A stretch of DNA of 64,000 nucleotides from Fusarium oxysporum f. sp. lycopersici 4287 (GCF_000149955.1 NC_030993.1:2592897-2656896), one strand, 5' to 3'; counted from the stretch's first letter, positions 48,042 to 59,222 are shown. A program made the numbers and translations. The notes: a model not told the origin generated them from the letters alone.

Positions 48042-48688
48042 CGACTCTCCTTGTGCAAATAAAACTGGAAAAAGCAACACTTGTACGATGACCTCGTAAA
48101 GGAGTTCTGAGGGACGGGAGGGAGGAGTTTACTTTCTCCATGTATACAATGTACATCTTCACTCGACTGCGGCATGGCACGGCGTTTATTGGGTTATCGG
48201 TGGCGTGATGAGCCGCTCGAGGTTGGCTGGTTCTTAGACGAAAGAAAAAAGAGGCAGACGACCTATGCTATCTTATGTTTAATACAACTGTACGATATGA
48301 ACGGAGTACTTTTGGGTTAGATGTGAGAAAAAATGAGGTCATGGGTTGGCGTGAGATGAGGGCGTATATTTCAGCATCAAATATATCGTCGACCACAATG
48401 TGGTGTGGCTTGGGATGGTATTCTAGTGTCCCTGAGACAAACACACCTCATTGGGCACTGATATATTATAGACACAAAGCTATTCACACTGCCAGATTCT
48501 TCTAGGCTTATCAGCCGTCTCTGGGTGTTACACGTGGTGTAATAACAGACTAAATCATGAAAAGGAGCCATTGTATTGGAAAGATCAAACCACAAACTTG
48601 CCCACGAGATGTGAACACGCTGATAAAACTATATACATGTAACCAAAACTACCGTCCATTCTGTTCCATCCAAGGCGCAATCCCAAGA

Positions 48689-50010
48689 CTAAACCCAGCC
48701 ATAATTTCCGGTTTGCACGGGCTCTCCAGTTGTCGTCCATTCTTGAAGCGGCTTACGTTCTTCCTGTCTACGATGGGATCTGTGTATGGAGAGTGGTTTG
48801 GGTATTTCGAGCGACTTTGGATACCCGCTGTCCTGGCTGTAGGTACTCGAGTTACTCCGATCTTGAGCTGGATCAGGAGTTGGCACTTGAACTGAAGGGG
48901 CCCCGACTTGATGTCCAGGAATAGCGGGAGGAGTAGGTGGGATGTATGAATGTTCTACATCAGCGGGAGCTTGACCTGGTTGCACAGGAATAGGAGGAGG
49001 AGGACCTGGATCGGGTACACGTTCCTCGACAACATCAGGAGCCGGTTCTTCAGGCTCGTTTGGTGGAGGAAATGGAGACTGGTGCCTTCTGAACCAATCC
49101 CTGATGGAGGCTATCAAATTTCTGGCCTGGCCCCCATCGGACTCTGAGTCTGAATCGTCGAAGGCGCTGCCTCCAGCGACACTAGCATCACCGATTGGGT
49201 CCTCTGGGCCCTGATCTGGCTGAGCCTGATGGCGGTGTTGAAGGCATTTCCAAGCGACTAGACCGGCAAATAGGATGAAAAATATAACCGCTATCACGAT
49301 ACCGACTGTTTGAAAGGTAGAAGAGCGTTTTTTCTTTTCTGGCGTTGGAGTGCCAGTCTCTTCTGGGTCCAATATTGCTGAAGTCTCACTCAAGCCCATC
49401 GATGTTGCTGTACTCTTCCTTAGACTTATAGTAGTGGATGCCGTTGTGGTCGTGGTTTCAGTCTCAGTCTCGGTCTCGGTATGCGTTGTCGTTTTCGTAA
49501 ACCAAGCAAAGGTAGTGCCATCGTCGGGACCTGGAAGAGTTGACCATCCGACGCGAGGCTTCGTCTGTGTTATTCTGATATTTGTGATGCTTGGTGTCTC
49601 CTTGGGCAGTTTAAGCACCATGATCGAGCTGGTTATGACCTTTTCTGGCTGTTTAGGGCCATAGTCACCGCGGCCTGGCTCTTTGGGGCCATAGTTACTG
49701 CGGCACACTTCGCAGAGACTTTTGTAGGTTTCATCGTTGTCTTCATTATACTTGAAGTCGTCGGCGTCGTCATTAGGCATTTCAAGGTGAGTTTCGAAAG
49801 AGTACCTATTGTTGCCTACATACTTGCGACAAGGGCCACTATACAGAAAGAAGATATCAGTATAGTCTTGAGAGATGAAGTATATGTGACTTACCAACCT
49901 GCCAACACCCAGTTGCGGTCTCCCGTCACGTCTGTGACTTCATTTTGGCAACGAAGGGCAGCTACGGGTATTGCCATAGCTGTCAGGAGGGAAAGCTTGA
50001 GAAGCAGCAT
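48689..50010 (-). CDS. Ser/Thr-rich single-pass membrane protein with signal peptide, tandem gene A (421 aa)
   Basis: Exons 50010-49895 and 49838-48689 around a 56-nt intron give 421 residues. A signal peptide (MLLLKLSLLTAMAIPVAA) precedes a small Cys domain with CGPC and LCEVC, then a Thr/Glu-rich stalk (TTTHTETETETETTTTT), a membrane helix (TVGIVIAVIFFILFAGLVAW) and a ~190-residue Pro-rich cytoplasmic tail with acidic clusters, ending NYGWV. It is probably O-mannosylated and at the plasma membrane or wall interface, in the general plan of wall-stress sensors, but it has no WSC domain. Its tail end resembles that of gene D (PDYGWKA). I do not recognise a family. Confidence 0.75.
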
Positions 50011-50451
50011 CTTGCAAAATGTTTAAAATAACAAAAAATCTTTAGATACTGTAAGTTTGGCTTATTCGGGTTGAGTCTTCAGATGACTGTAGCAAACATA
50101 ATGGTCTGGGGGGAAAAGGACCAGAAAGGGCGGAACGGATGAGATGGGGGTAATGTCCAGATGTTTTGCGTCTCAAGTTCCATTTTATATCTTGTAATTC
50201 TTGACTTCTATATATACATCCAATGATAGAGTTTGTGCGTGAATCCTCTCATGGTTGTTAACGAAACTCTACGACAGTTGTTTGCTGCAGATTCTAGCGT
50301 TTGTCACAGTATCACATGCCATTCATTCAGACACGTTGCCAAGGTTTTGGGGAACACCTTACGTCTGAGTTATATGAGGAGATTTAACGAGAACCTCTCA
50401 TAAGTGAAGAGAAATCAAGCTTTGAGAAATAAGTTCTCATATCAAACTTTG

Positions 50452-51518
50452 CTATTCTGCACGCTCCTTGCCCTTCGATTCAGGATCTTGGTCGAGATCT
50501 GTATTGTAACCGTCAGGATTTCTCCAACTAAAAGCTTCGCCTTTATAGTATTTAAGACCCCTATTATAACCGTCTTTATCGATATCAAAAGACATATGAC
50601 GTGCATCGGTAGTTAGAAGTCTGTTTGCCTTAGTAGAGCGATGGGGGACTAATATAGTTTTGAGCTCTTGACCATATGGCCAGTTTGATGGAGTTGGGTT
50701 TGATCGTGAAGTTTCCACGCCGCGGGGTACACAAGTACGGGGACTGGTGTCTTTTCGGTGTCGACGACTTCTTAACCAAAAATAGGTTAATAAACATATT
50801 GCGACAAGTATGAAGCACACACCGACAGCGACACCCACTACCTCAGCTGTTGTTAAAGAGCCGTTCGAAGAAGAAGCTTCTGTGCCTGTTGGTAGATCTG
50901 GTTCTTCTTGGCTAGCGGTATACGATGTATCCAAAGTTGAGTTGGATGGTATCCTGTCACTTATGGTAACAGTACTCCAAAGTGATGGATCAGTGCTCCC
51001 ATCAACGCTGGGAGGGGATGAAGGGTTGACGTCTATGGTTGGCCGACTGGTCCAAGTAGAACTCGTCGAATGGTCTTTGACAGCTGTTATTGTAATATGG
51101 GTAGTGATCTTAGAAGTGACCTTGGGCAATGGATCGACGGGACCTAGGTGCTTTGTTTCGAATATAGTGGTAAACGAAGTTAGAGTTGCCATCGAGGTAA
51201 GGGTTATTGTGTGTCTTGAGGTGAAGGTTACCGGTTCTTGGACCTTTTTGTGTGGGATTGTAATAACCTTCGCGTAAGTGGAATACGGTTCTTGGTTGGA
51301 TTTCATATCGCTATAAGTATGGCCCAACGAATCAATGAAGATACGAGGCTCATTATGGAAATACGATGTCTCTTCATGTTCAAATTCCTCATTCTCGGTC
51401 GTTTCCAGTCCAGGAGACTGGCTTTGAGCCTCGTCGCTACCATAATGTCAGGGGTCGAGCGAATCCAGAGGTTGAGTTGTACTTACATGTACTCGAAGTC
51501 AGGAAAGGGAACATGCAT
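50452..51518 (-). CDS. Ser/Thr-rich single-pass membrane protein, tandem gene B (338 aa)
   Basis: Exon 51518-51487 encodes only MHVPFPDFEY and two bases; a 50-nt intron follows, then exon 51436-50452. The start is not hydrophobic, so no signal peptide is seen. The order is an acidic N-terminus of about 80 residues containing GHTYSD, a Thr/Ser-rich region of about 120, a membrane helix (VVGVAVGVCFILVAICLLTY), a basic stop-transfer (RSRRHRK) and a polar tail of about 100 residues ending KERAE. Exon layout and residue order match gene D closely (32-nt first exon, phase 2 intron, then IDE), so they are paralogues. Function unknown. Confidence 0.7.
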
Positions 51519-51638
51519 CTTGAGCAGTCATTTGAAGCCCTGTAGGAAGGGAAAATCCCTGTTTGTAAATTCTGCTGTTTGTCGAGATCGCTCTCGAGAG
51601 AACGCTTCCAAGGACCCAGTATATAGTCACCATGCTGG

Positions 51639-51652
51639 GCTGATTCAAGGTA
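51639..51652 (-). promoter_or_regulatory. Shared 14-bp promoter element of gene B
   Basis: GCTGATTCAAGGTA (plus-strand reading) lies just upstream of a TATATA box for gene B and is identical to 52688-52701 upstream of gene C. In both, the element sits within about 20 bp of the TATA sequence, which suggests a common core promoter inherited by duplication. Confidence 0.5.
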
Positions 51653-51855
51653 GGCCGGTGTCTAGATCAGAGATTTATTCACTTGTTGTGGGTTGTTGAG
51701 TGATGAAACTTATATAATAGTGAATAGACTCATCAAGAGTGATTGATTCAGTGAAACATAAATGCTATTTGTGTAACTAACAAGTGCCATCATGAGACTC
51801 TGCATCTGTGTTAACCTGACGTACAACCAGAATTATCCCCATGCCGCACAATCAT

Positions 51856-52534
51856 TCATGACTTCCAAATCGCTGGCGCTGGCTGTACAGGCTGCGCAGG
51901 CTCCGTGTAAGTACGCTCAAAGGGAGCATTGTCGAGCTGGATGTTGAAATTGTCCTGATTGTGCATGGAACGTGAACGGAGTATTATAAACATAGTGGCC
52001 ATGGTGGATAGGAAAAGCAAAATCACGGCCGCAAATAATACAAATATCCATCCACCTGCAGATAGAGAGCCGTTGGAAGGTTCCGCAGCAGTTGGAATTA
52101 CCAAACTCTCCGAAGTTGACGAACTTGAAGTCAACTCCTCGCTTGAGGTTGTCGGAGTTGCATCTGGCAGCGTCAAATGGCTGATGATGCTGAGTATATC
52201 AACATCACTACTCGTGGTCTCCGTAGGAACGCAAGACAAGAGTGAATGTTTGGTGCTTATGCCTTATATACCAAGTGAAAGGTTCCCAAGTCTCGGTACC
52301 TATGACTACCACGCCATTTTTGGTGGAAGTGCCATCTACCTTGTCGATGACTGTTACATCCTCTCTATCTTTTCCTGGGAGGTCTTCTGATGCGAATGTA
52401 AGAACTGGTTTGAAGCCAGACGGAATTGTGCTGTAGACACTTCCAGTCAAGTCCACAAGCTCGCGACAGTCATTATGGTGGTTTTTGGACGAGAGATCGG
52501 TCCCATGAGAAGTTGGGGACTCCTGCTTCTCCAT
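51856..52534 (-). CDS. Ser/Thr-rich single-pass membrane protein, tandem gene C (205 aa), possibly degenerate
   Basis: The best model is exon 52534-52272, a 61-nt intron and exon 52210-51856 (205 residues). The intron is weakly supported (donor GTATAT, acceptor ACGAG without a pyrimidine tract); a single-base frameshift would explain the frame change equally well. The N-terminal half holds DLTGSVYSTIPSGFKPVLTF, matching gene D. A short Ser/Thr stretch, a membrane helix (IFVLFAAVILLFLSTMATMF) and a short tail ending PVQPAPAIWKS follow. No equivalent of the 32-nt first exon of genes B and D is found; the start is taken as MEKQES. It is the shortest and may be a dying copy. Confidence 0.55.
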
Positions 52535-52687
52535 GATCTAATGTATGTTGATATTGCCGATGATAGATGGGAAACAAGGCCTTTTGATGGGATGACTAGG
52601 GAGTTGGGTAAATGCTTGTGGAGGTTTGAGAGAAGATCGAACATAACGCGATGGGTCTTCGAGGGCTATATATAAGTAGCACACTGA

Positions 52688-52701
52688 GCTGATTCAAGGT
52701 A
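52688..52701 (-). promoter_or_regulatory. Shared 14-bp promoter element of gene C
   Basis: This is identical to the element at 51639-51652, again adjacent to TATATATA (about 52669-52676). The spacers on its far side also align loosely with those upstream of gene B. Confidence 0.5.
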
Positions 52702-52906
52702 TTCCAATCTATTTTTAAAGATGCATTGCGGTCATTGTGAGTTATTAGACGAGAGCAGATAGACCCGACTGTGATCAAGCTGCATAATGTATTGACTCAG
52801 AGAAGGCAATAGTATTTTGTGCAACTAAAAAAAACTATGGAAAGGCCCTGCATCCTTGTTCAATCATATCCTTGTAAATCAATGTCACCTTGAGTCGTTA
52901 AGATTT

Positions 52907-53857
52907 TCAAGCTTTCCACCCATAATCCGGAACCGGTTGTTGGGGCTGTACCTCGACATGGTTATGAGGGAAACTCAAAGTTATATTAGTTGATGGCTCA
53001 TATCGTGGTCCATGTCGCAGTTCATAATGCGGTTGGTGTTGTGGTTCATAATGCGGTTGATGTCGTGGTTCATGTCGCAGTTTTGGAGTCTCAAATCGTC
53101 GCCATAACTCATAAAAGAGGAATAATACAAGAGTGGTGATAATTAAACCTCCGCATACTGCTCCTGCGACTATTGCGGAGGTATCTGAGCGAATAGGTGC
53201 TCCAGAGGGATTCGCGGGAGAGGATGGTCGAAGTTCTGTGCTTGAAGAGGTTGTGTATGATGTAGTCCAAGAACTTTCTTCACCCGATTTGTTAGGGGAT
53301 GAAGTGAGTAGAGGTTTCTCGGTGCTTAAGCTGGGCACATCAGTAGTCGTCTCCTTAGGTGAAGTGATTTCTGACTCCTGACTGGTGGTCGTTGCGTCTG
53401 ACGTGCTGCTCGGGGCGATGAACTTCGTTCCATCAATAATGGTGACTATCTCTATCTCAGTACCCGGGGTGAGCCTTCGTGGAATACTAGCCGTAATCGG
53501 TTGTTCTGACTGAGTGGCTGTGGTGAACTTCTCAATGATAGTCAAGTCCGCAGCAAGATTCGAGACGCCTTGGTCAGGACGCTCCGTCCATGGTATGGTA
53601 AGTACTGGCTTGAAATCTAGAGGTATTGTACTGAAAGTATGACCTGTCAGGTCTTTAAAATCACGAGGTTCATGTCTCTGGAGGGCCAGTGAGGCCTCGT
53701 TCTCGGACAGCGTGTCCCCTTTTTTGTCCATGTTGAGGTTGGCAGATTGCAATTCGGGTTCATCAATGCTGTCGAGAAACTGAGTCAAAGCCTTGTATAC
53801 TAGCCTAGGTGTCTTGTAAACTTACATGAGGTCAGGATCGGTGAATACGAAGCACAT
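52907..53857 (-). CDS. Ser/Thr-rich single-pass membrane protein, tandem gene D (297 aa)
   Basis: Exon 53857-53826 (MCFVFTDPDL plus two bases), a 57-nt intron, then exon 53768-52907. As in gene B, the intron falls before IDE. The N-terminal ~130 residues are acidic to neutral and hold DLTGHTFSTIPLDFKPVLTI; a Ser/Thr-rich stretch follows, then a membrane helix (IVAGAVCGGLIITTLVLFLF). The tail contains a His/Pro/Tyr/Arg repeat of eight residues (HEPRHQPH, YEPQHQPH, YELRHGPR) and ends PDYGWKA. There is no signal peptide, which is unusual for a mucin-like ectodomain. Family unknown. Confidence 0.7.
52997..53080 (-). repeat. 24-bp tandem repeat inside gene D, about 3.5 copies
   Basis: Units at 52997-53020, 53021-53044, 53045-53068 and a half unit to 53080. 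The middle two differ at two positions only. They encode the eight-residue His/Pro/Tyr repeat of the cytoplasmic tail. The period is a multiple of three, so copy-number changes would keep the frame. Confidence 0.8.
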
Positions 53858-54745
53858 TGTGTGTTTGAAAGATGGATTTGTGCCCGCCCGCGGAGGGTGA
53901 TGCTGGCGAGGGGACGAGCGGTCAAGAATGTCACATTACAGAGCAGTCCCCCCCAGAGGATTAAATAGTTTTAACGACGGTAGGATTGGGAAACAAATCA
54001 ACATTGACTAGCTGCAGCATTATCTGTGGTTAGATGCTGAGCCTGGCAGGGTTGTGAGTAACAGAAAGAAGAGGCGATTACACTCAGAGCATAACCCCAG
54101 CTCTGGTTAATTATGCCAGCACAAAAAGAAACGCAAGGATCATTCAGTCAGTAAGGGCGAGTCATATATAAAGATGATCTGGAAAATGCTTCGTTGCTGA
54201 GCGACATCAAGTGTTGGGGATGACAACATCACTCAGATAAATAAGAGCTGATGCCATAGATGAATAATCCAGGTACTTCTCGCGCTCATGATTCTTCTCG
54301 CTGAATCGATGCGTAATCCCTGAGATGTTTTCTTGGGCCCTCGATGTGCATCTAATGCTCTCCCAGCCCATTCTTCTGGGCGCCACCCTTACAAGGGGTC
54401 CAATTATGCTACCAAGCGCTCCGCACCGTCCTTGACCTCTGCCAGTAGAAATGTACCTAGTGTGACGGAAACAGAGGAGAAACTTCAACCGTCCGTAAGA
54501 GCTTCTGCCATTCCAAAGTCAAGACGATCATCCAAGATGTCAGTCCCATAGGATTTGGGTCACCATCTACACTTCCATAGAAGTGAAACAGTCTTCAGAA
54601 GGATACCTTTGCGACTCGATTCTCGATTATTGGCATATCGAATATGGCATGATCTAATTGAAAAGTAAGTACATAATGATAATTCATAAGTAGCGTTGAT
54701 TAACGCATATCTGCCTACTTCCCGCGCTTCGACACATATTTATTC
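53858..54745. other. Intergenic, 0.9 kb, no supported gene
   Basis: This is the promoter of gene D and the 3' flank of the biotin ligase gene. A minus-strand frame at 54207-54488 has no family resemblance. I see nothing else of note. Confidence 0.55.
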
Positions 54746-56955
54746 TCACACCTTCCTCCTGACCAGGCCCTTCCAGTAATCGAAGCTATTTTCATCACTT
54801 TGCAATGCCCAGATCTTCCCTGTCGACCTCCCACTAGCATCCATCTCTTCAACCTTCAACATTCCCCAATCCCGCGTAATTCCCATCACACGAGCCTTGA
54901 CACCACCTTCTGCCTCGAGAGTGACATCTTGTCTTGTATGTAACCAGTGGCGGTAGTAACGGGCTTCAAGATCAGCTGAGAACCCTTCTCGAAGAAACTG
55001 GGCGTAGATGGCTTCTATGCGTGTGAGAACGCGGGCTAGGAGGGTTTCGAGATGAAGTTCTGATGCCCCTGAGGGAACGAGGTCGGATATGGAAATTGTG
55101 GGACGGGGGTTGGTGGTATTGAGGCCTACACCGAGGATGATTTGGTAGTTGCCGTCGAAATAGAGACACTGTGAGAGAATACCGCCGACTTTCACGTAGT
55201 GCGGTTTCTCTTGTGACTTTGTGGGATCAAGGGCATCTAGCGATGTTAGACTTGCTCTTGCAAGGGAGCTGAATTGACTTACAAATGTCGTTGGGCCACT
55301 TCAACTTGATGGGAATGTCCTCGTAGCTACGGTCATAAGACTGCACAGCCTCAACCATAGCAATAGCCGTGATATATTGAATAAACACCACAGGGCGACT
55401 CACAGCTAAGTGGGCTGGGTGGTTGATAACAGTCGAGAAGATGAGCATTCCAGGAGGAGCAATCCACACGTTGGAACCACGACCACGACCGGCAACTTGG
55501 GTCGTAGCTGAGACAGTGAAGCCACTTGGGAGCTTTGGCATGAGCTTAGGGTTCCTGGTACATGTCAGTATGGTACGTCTCCTGCTTGGAAGGGGGAAAA
55601 TACTTCTCAAGCATGGTATTTGTACTTGTGACCACTTCGCCGTACATGAGCAAGTCGCCCCATGCCCGGGCAGTTGGCTCAATTTGTCGATAACGCTTCA
55701 GGCTCGAAAAGAACAGACCATGGTTGAAATGTGGTGTAAGCTTGGGGTGAGGAAGACCCTTCTCGTGAGGAAAGATCTTCTTGATGATCTTGCTGTAGTC
55801 AATGCTGCCATTTTCAGAGATGTTGGAATCCGTTGTCTCTGTCAGGGATTGCTGAAGCCCTTCGAGACTCCAGATTGTATCTTCATTCTGGATGTGAAAG
55901 GTATCTGTTTCCGCTCGAATCCATTCTTCGCCGTTCTCCTTGTCGATGATGCCGCTCCAGTCAGTCAATAGCTCTGATACGCCTGTGTCGGTGATGGAGG
56001 AGAGGTGAAGATGGGAGAGCGATGGAACACCTGTATCGTGGGGGCTGACCTCAAGACCGAGCTTTGTGAGGCATGCCTTGAGAAAAGCAGCTCGGTCCTT
56101 GTCGGCGCCTCCTAGTTTGGTGACCAGGTCATCGTACCCAGGAACGCTTGGCTGAGGATTCAAGTTGGCCGCAGCGAACCTAAAGTGTATCAGTCAGTAC
56201 ATGTATACGGTGAACAGATTGAAACGTACTCGGGGTGAGGGCCAGTAAGCAAAGCTTTGCCATCTCCGACTGTGCAAAGAACAACTGCTGCTTTTCCATC
56301 ACCACCATCGACATCAAGCTCCTCGTCGTAAGTAGCGAGAACCTCGACCTTTCTATCCTTAACCGAAGCAGCATCAACAAAGACACCTCCTCCGTTGTAG
56401 TAAGAGATGATTTCAGACGCAACCTCCTGTTCAAAGGCACCCTTGGGTACCGTCAAACGCACAGCCCTCGCCCCCCTTTCACTCCGATACTCAAAGCCTT
56501 TGAACGCACCACCTCGACAGGTCCCTGGGAAGAACCCTAGCTCTCTTCGTCCAACAACCTCCATGGGCTTGTTTCCCACTTCAAACTCACACTTCTGTGT
56601 CCCGTAGTAGCCACCAGCACAGAAGCCTAGATAAGAGCCTCCTCGGCGAACATAGTCGCCGATACGACGATTTCCCTCACCATTCAATGCCTGGCAGTAG
56701 CCGAGATCGCCACCACCTGGGAAGACGAGGAGTGCGCATGTTGCTTGCCATGGTTCTTTGAGAACGATGTTCTCGGTGATGGGGATGACGGCGTAGTTGG
56801 GGCCGAGAAGACGGCGGAGGGACCAGATACAATGCCGCACTGACTCAACTGTGGTGCCGATTCCTTGGTAGTGAATCAGTGAGTGTAACAGCCAGTGAAG
56901 GGAGTTGATGGATCAAACCTGTGTAAACAAGAACGTTGAGCTTTGCTGGTGCCAT
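54746..56955 (-). CDS. BPL1: Biotin--protein ligase (669 aa, 5 exons)
   Basis: Exons 56955-56919, 56863-56230, 56179-55604, 55554-55283 and 55236-54746 sum to 2010 nt. The enzyme activates biotin with ATP and attaches it to the lysine of carboxylases such as acetyl-CoA and pyruvate carboxylase. The N-terminal ~220 residues are the glutamine-amidotransferase-like BPL_N domain (VFPGGGDLGYC, GFCAGGYYGT). The catalytic part has the ATP/biotin loop GRGRGSNVW, KWPNDIY and LGVGLNTTNP, and ends with the small C-terminal BPL domain. Intron 3 (55555-55603) and intron 4 (55237-55282) each fall next to key motifs, and both splices restore them. Length agrees with fungal Bpl1 (about 690). Divergent from COA4, with 173 bp between starts. 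Confidence 0.95.
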
Positions 56956-57128
56956 TGTTCGTATTTGGCTGGTTCTGGTGATATCAAAGTTGTTCGTGTA
57001 GTCTTGTCACTTGACTTTGTTGGATCTCGCCTCAGTTAAATCTCCGCCTCGAACCACCTTTAACCTCTTTCAACGATAACACACAAGACTCAATCACCAC
57101 AATTTTCGACAAGAGATCAATCGAAATT

Positions 57129-57681
57129 ATGACGAAAGAAGAGAGTAACGCTCAGCAGAGCACACAAGAAGATGACGATGAGCCTGATGAATGGTGAGTG
57201 AGCGCTCTTTTCCGTTGAGACACCGAAAGCCGAGGCCTTTGCTAACCGCTGATGAAGGGACAAGCGGATCTTTAGCACTGGATGCGCGGGTGAGTCTCTT
57301 CTTTCTTACAAAACCCAATGGCGAAATATAAAGGAAGATATAGGACCTCTATAAGGTTCTATAAGTCTACGCCTCAACTACCCGCTCATCAATCGGTTTG
57401 TTGAGAAAAAAGCTTGCTAACAGACATCACCAACTCAGATGAGAACGCAAAAATGACGGATTGCTACTTTGAAAAGAAGGATTGGCGCGCATGTGCTGCA
57501 GAAGTGAGTATAAAAAATCCAATACAATCCAGCCCTATTGTTTCATTTATTTCGAGATGCCTTATCACATTGCTTTTTATGTTGTCATAGACCTGAACTG
57601 ACAGTATCATAGATGGAGCAATTCAAACAGTGCTGGAAGGCTCATAACAACGACCAACGCACAGAGACCAAGGACAATTGA
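57129..57681 (+). CDS. COA4: Cytochrome c oxidase assembly factor COA4, twin CX9C protein (76 aa, 4 exons)
   Basis: Exons 57129-57193, 57258-57289, 57439-57503 and 57613-57681 total 231 nt, so more than half of the gene is intron. The product has an acidic N-terminus and then DEWDKRIFSTGC, with CX9C pairs formed by C-ADENAKMTD-C and C-AAEMEQFKQ-C, the second spanning the last splice. This fits Coa4 of the mitochondrial intermembrane space, imported by Mia40 oxidative folding and needed for complex IV assembly. DEWDKRI before the first cysteine separates it from other CHCH proteins. No exon alone would be noticed as a gene, so it is easily missed. Confidence 0.88.
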
Positions 57682-57942
57682 AGTCGCATTCGGGGACATG
57701 TAACCGCATAATACTGTACTATTACTGTATAAAATGTAATATACCAAGACCAGGCTCTCCTTTCCAGTCGATTAGGAAACTATGACTTCCAAATGCGTTC
57801 GCTCAATCAAGGCATCATGGTATGATATACACAGTATTAGCACTGTCCCCACCGGACAATCTATCCACCCGCCCATGAAATTATCACCACAGCTTCATCA
57901 AGCTTGAAGCTCACCATATCCAACTCCCCATAGCAACCCACA

Positions 57943-58896
57943 ATGTTCGTCCCTCGTCGCACCCTCTTCACCGCCCGAAGACTCCCCACCTCCTTTCGTC
58001 CAATTGCACGATACGCTACCGAAGCATCAGACGTGACGCTGCAAAAGCCTGATGAAGATGTTACACAAGTGAAGCAAGAAGACGTTGTCACAAAGCCGAA
58101 ATACACTCCCAGAGCTAAACCTGCACCTACAACTGCGCCTGCGAAGTCAACACCTGCAAAATCTACACCTGCGCCTGCAAAGTCTACATATGCGCCCAAG
58201 ACATTTTCCGCAAAGCCCGCGGCGAGCAGCAAGAGTCCTAAGCTGGAGAGTCCACACAAGCCTGTTGCAGTGTCGAAGAGCATTCTGAGCGAGACTAGCG
58301 AGACGGACACGGAGAACACAGAGCACATCAATTGGGAGACGAGCTGGTATGGCCTTGGTGTGAAGGCTGTTACTCCTGAGCAGAATGAGATTCTCGCAAG
58401 ACCAGTTGATGCTGCAGATGTGGAGGTCAAGCCCGATGGTATCATCTACTTGCCAGAGGTCAAGTACCGACGACGGCTGAATGAGGCGTTTGGACCGATG
58501 GCTTGGGGAATGGTCCATCGTGGGGATGTTGTTGTCGGTAACCAGATCGTGACGCGTGAATACGCTCTCATCGTGAACGGCCGGTTAGTAAACCAATTTC
58601 CAATATCATCATTGACTAACAAGAACAGAATGGTCTCCCAATCGCAGGGCTACAACAACTACTTCAGCCCCGAATCTATCCCTGCCGCCATTGAGGGTGC
58701 CAAATCCAACGCCCTGATGCGTTGCTGCAAGGATCTCGGTATCGCCTCTGAACTCTGGGATCCTGTGTACATCCGCTGGTTCAGAAAGCATTTTATAGAG
58801 GAAAAATGGGTCGAGCACGCGATCACTAAGAAGAAGAGGACTTTCTTTTTCAAGAAGGGTGTCGCCGAGGCAACATACCCTTACAAGTTTTGTTAG
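57943..58896 (+). CDS. MGM101: Mitochondrial genome maintenance protein MGM101 (302 aa)
   Basis: Exons 57943-58583 and 58629-58896 give 302 residues. The 45-nt intron (GTTAGT, GACTAAC branch point, AACAG) is in frame and free of stops, so an unspliced reading would add 15 spurious residues between YALIVNGR and MVSQSQGYNNY. The N-terminus (MFVPRRTLFTARRLPTSFRP) is a mitochondrial presequence, followed by a Lys/Pro/Ala/Ser linker with repeated KSTPA units. The conserved core (INWETSWYGLGVKA, EAFGPMAWGM, ALMRCCKDLGIASELWDP, WVEHAITKKKRTFFFKK) is the Mgm101 fold, a Rad52-like single-strand annealing protein of the mtDNA nucleoid. It acts in mtDNA repair and recombination. Confidence 0.96.
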   Translation: MFVPRRTLFTARRLPTSFRPIARYATEASDVTLQKPDEDVTQVKQEDVVTKPKYTPRAKPAPTTAPAKSTPAKSTPAPAKSTYAPKTFSAKPAASSKSPKLESPHKPVAVSKSILSETSETDTENTEHINWETSWYGLGVKAVTPEQNEILARPVDAADVEVKPDGIIYLPEVKYRRRLNEAFGPMAWGMVHRGDVVVGNQIVTREYALIVNGRLVNQFPISSLTNKNRMVSQSQGYNNYFSPESIPAAIEGAKSNALMRCCKDLGIASELWDPVYIRWFRKHFIEEKWVEHAITKKKRTFFFKKGVAEATYPYKFC

Positions 58897-59222
58897 ACAC
58901 TGTCATGTCTTCCTTGCACTACATTTGTATAGAATCTCGGGGTGAATATTTCAATGTATGATATGGATGGATTAGACGTATGGCTTTGGCGCATGGAGCG
59001 ATACTGTAGTACTTCAGAGGAAAATGAATGGATCACGAATCATCAGACCAATATCTAGGGTCATCTTAAAAGAAGAACGAGCTCATGTACACCAATTCCC
59101 ATTTATAGATATGCACTGGGGCAGTTATCGCGCCGAATATCAACGGGCCCATGTCAAAAAACACCATACCTACCTTAGTAAGACCCATGATCATTCAAAA
59201 CCCACCTCCCAGAATGGAGTTT

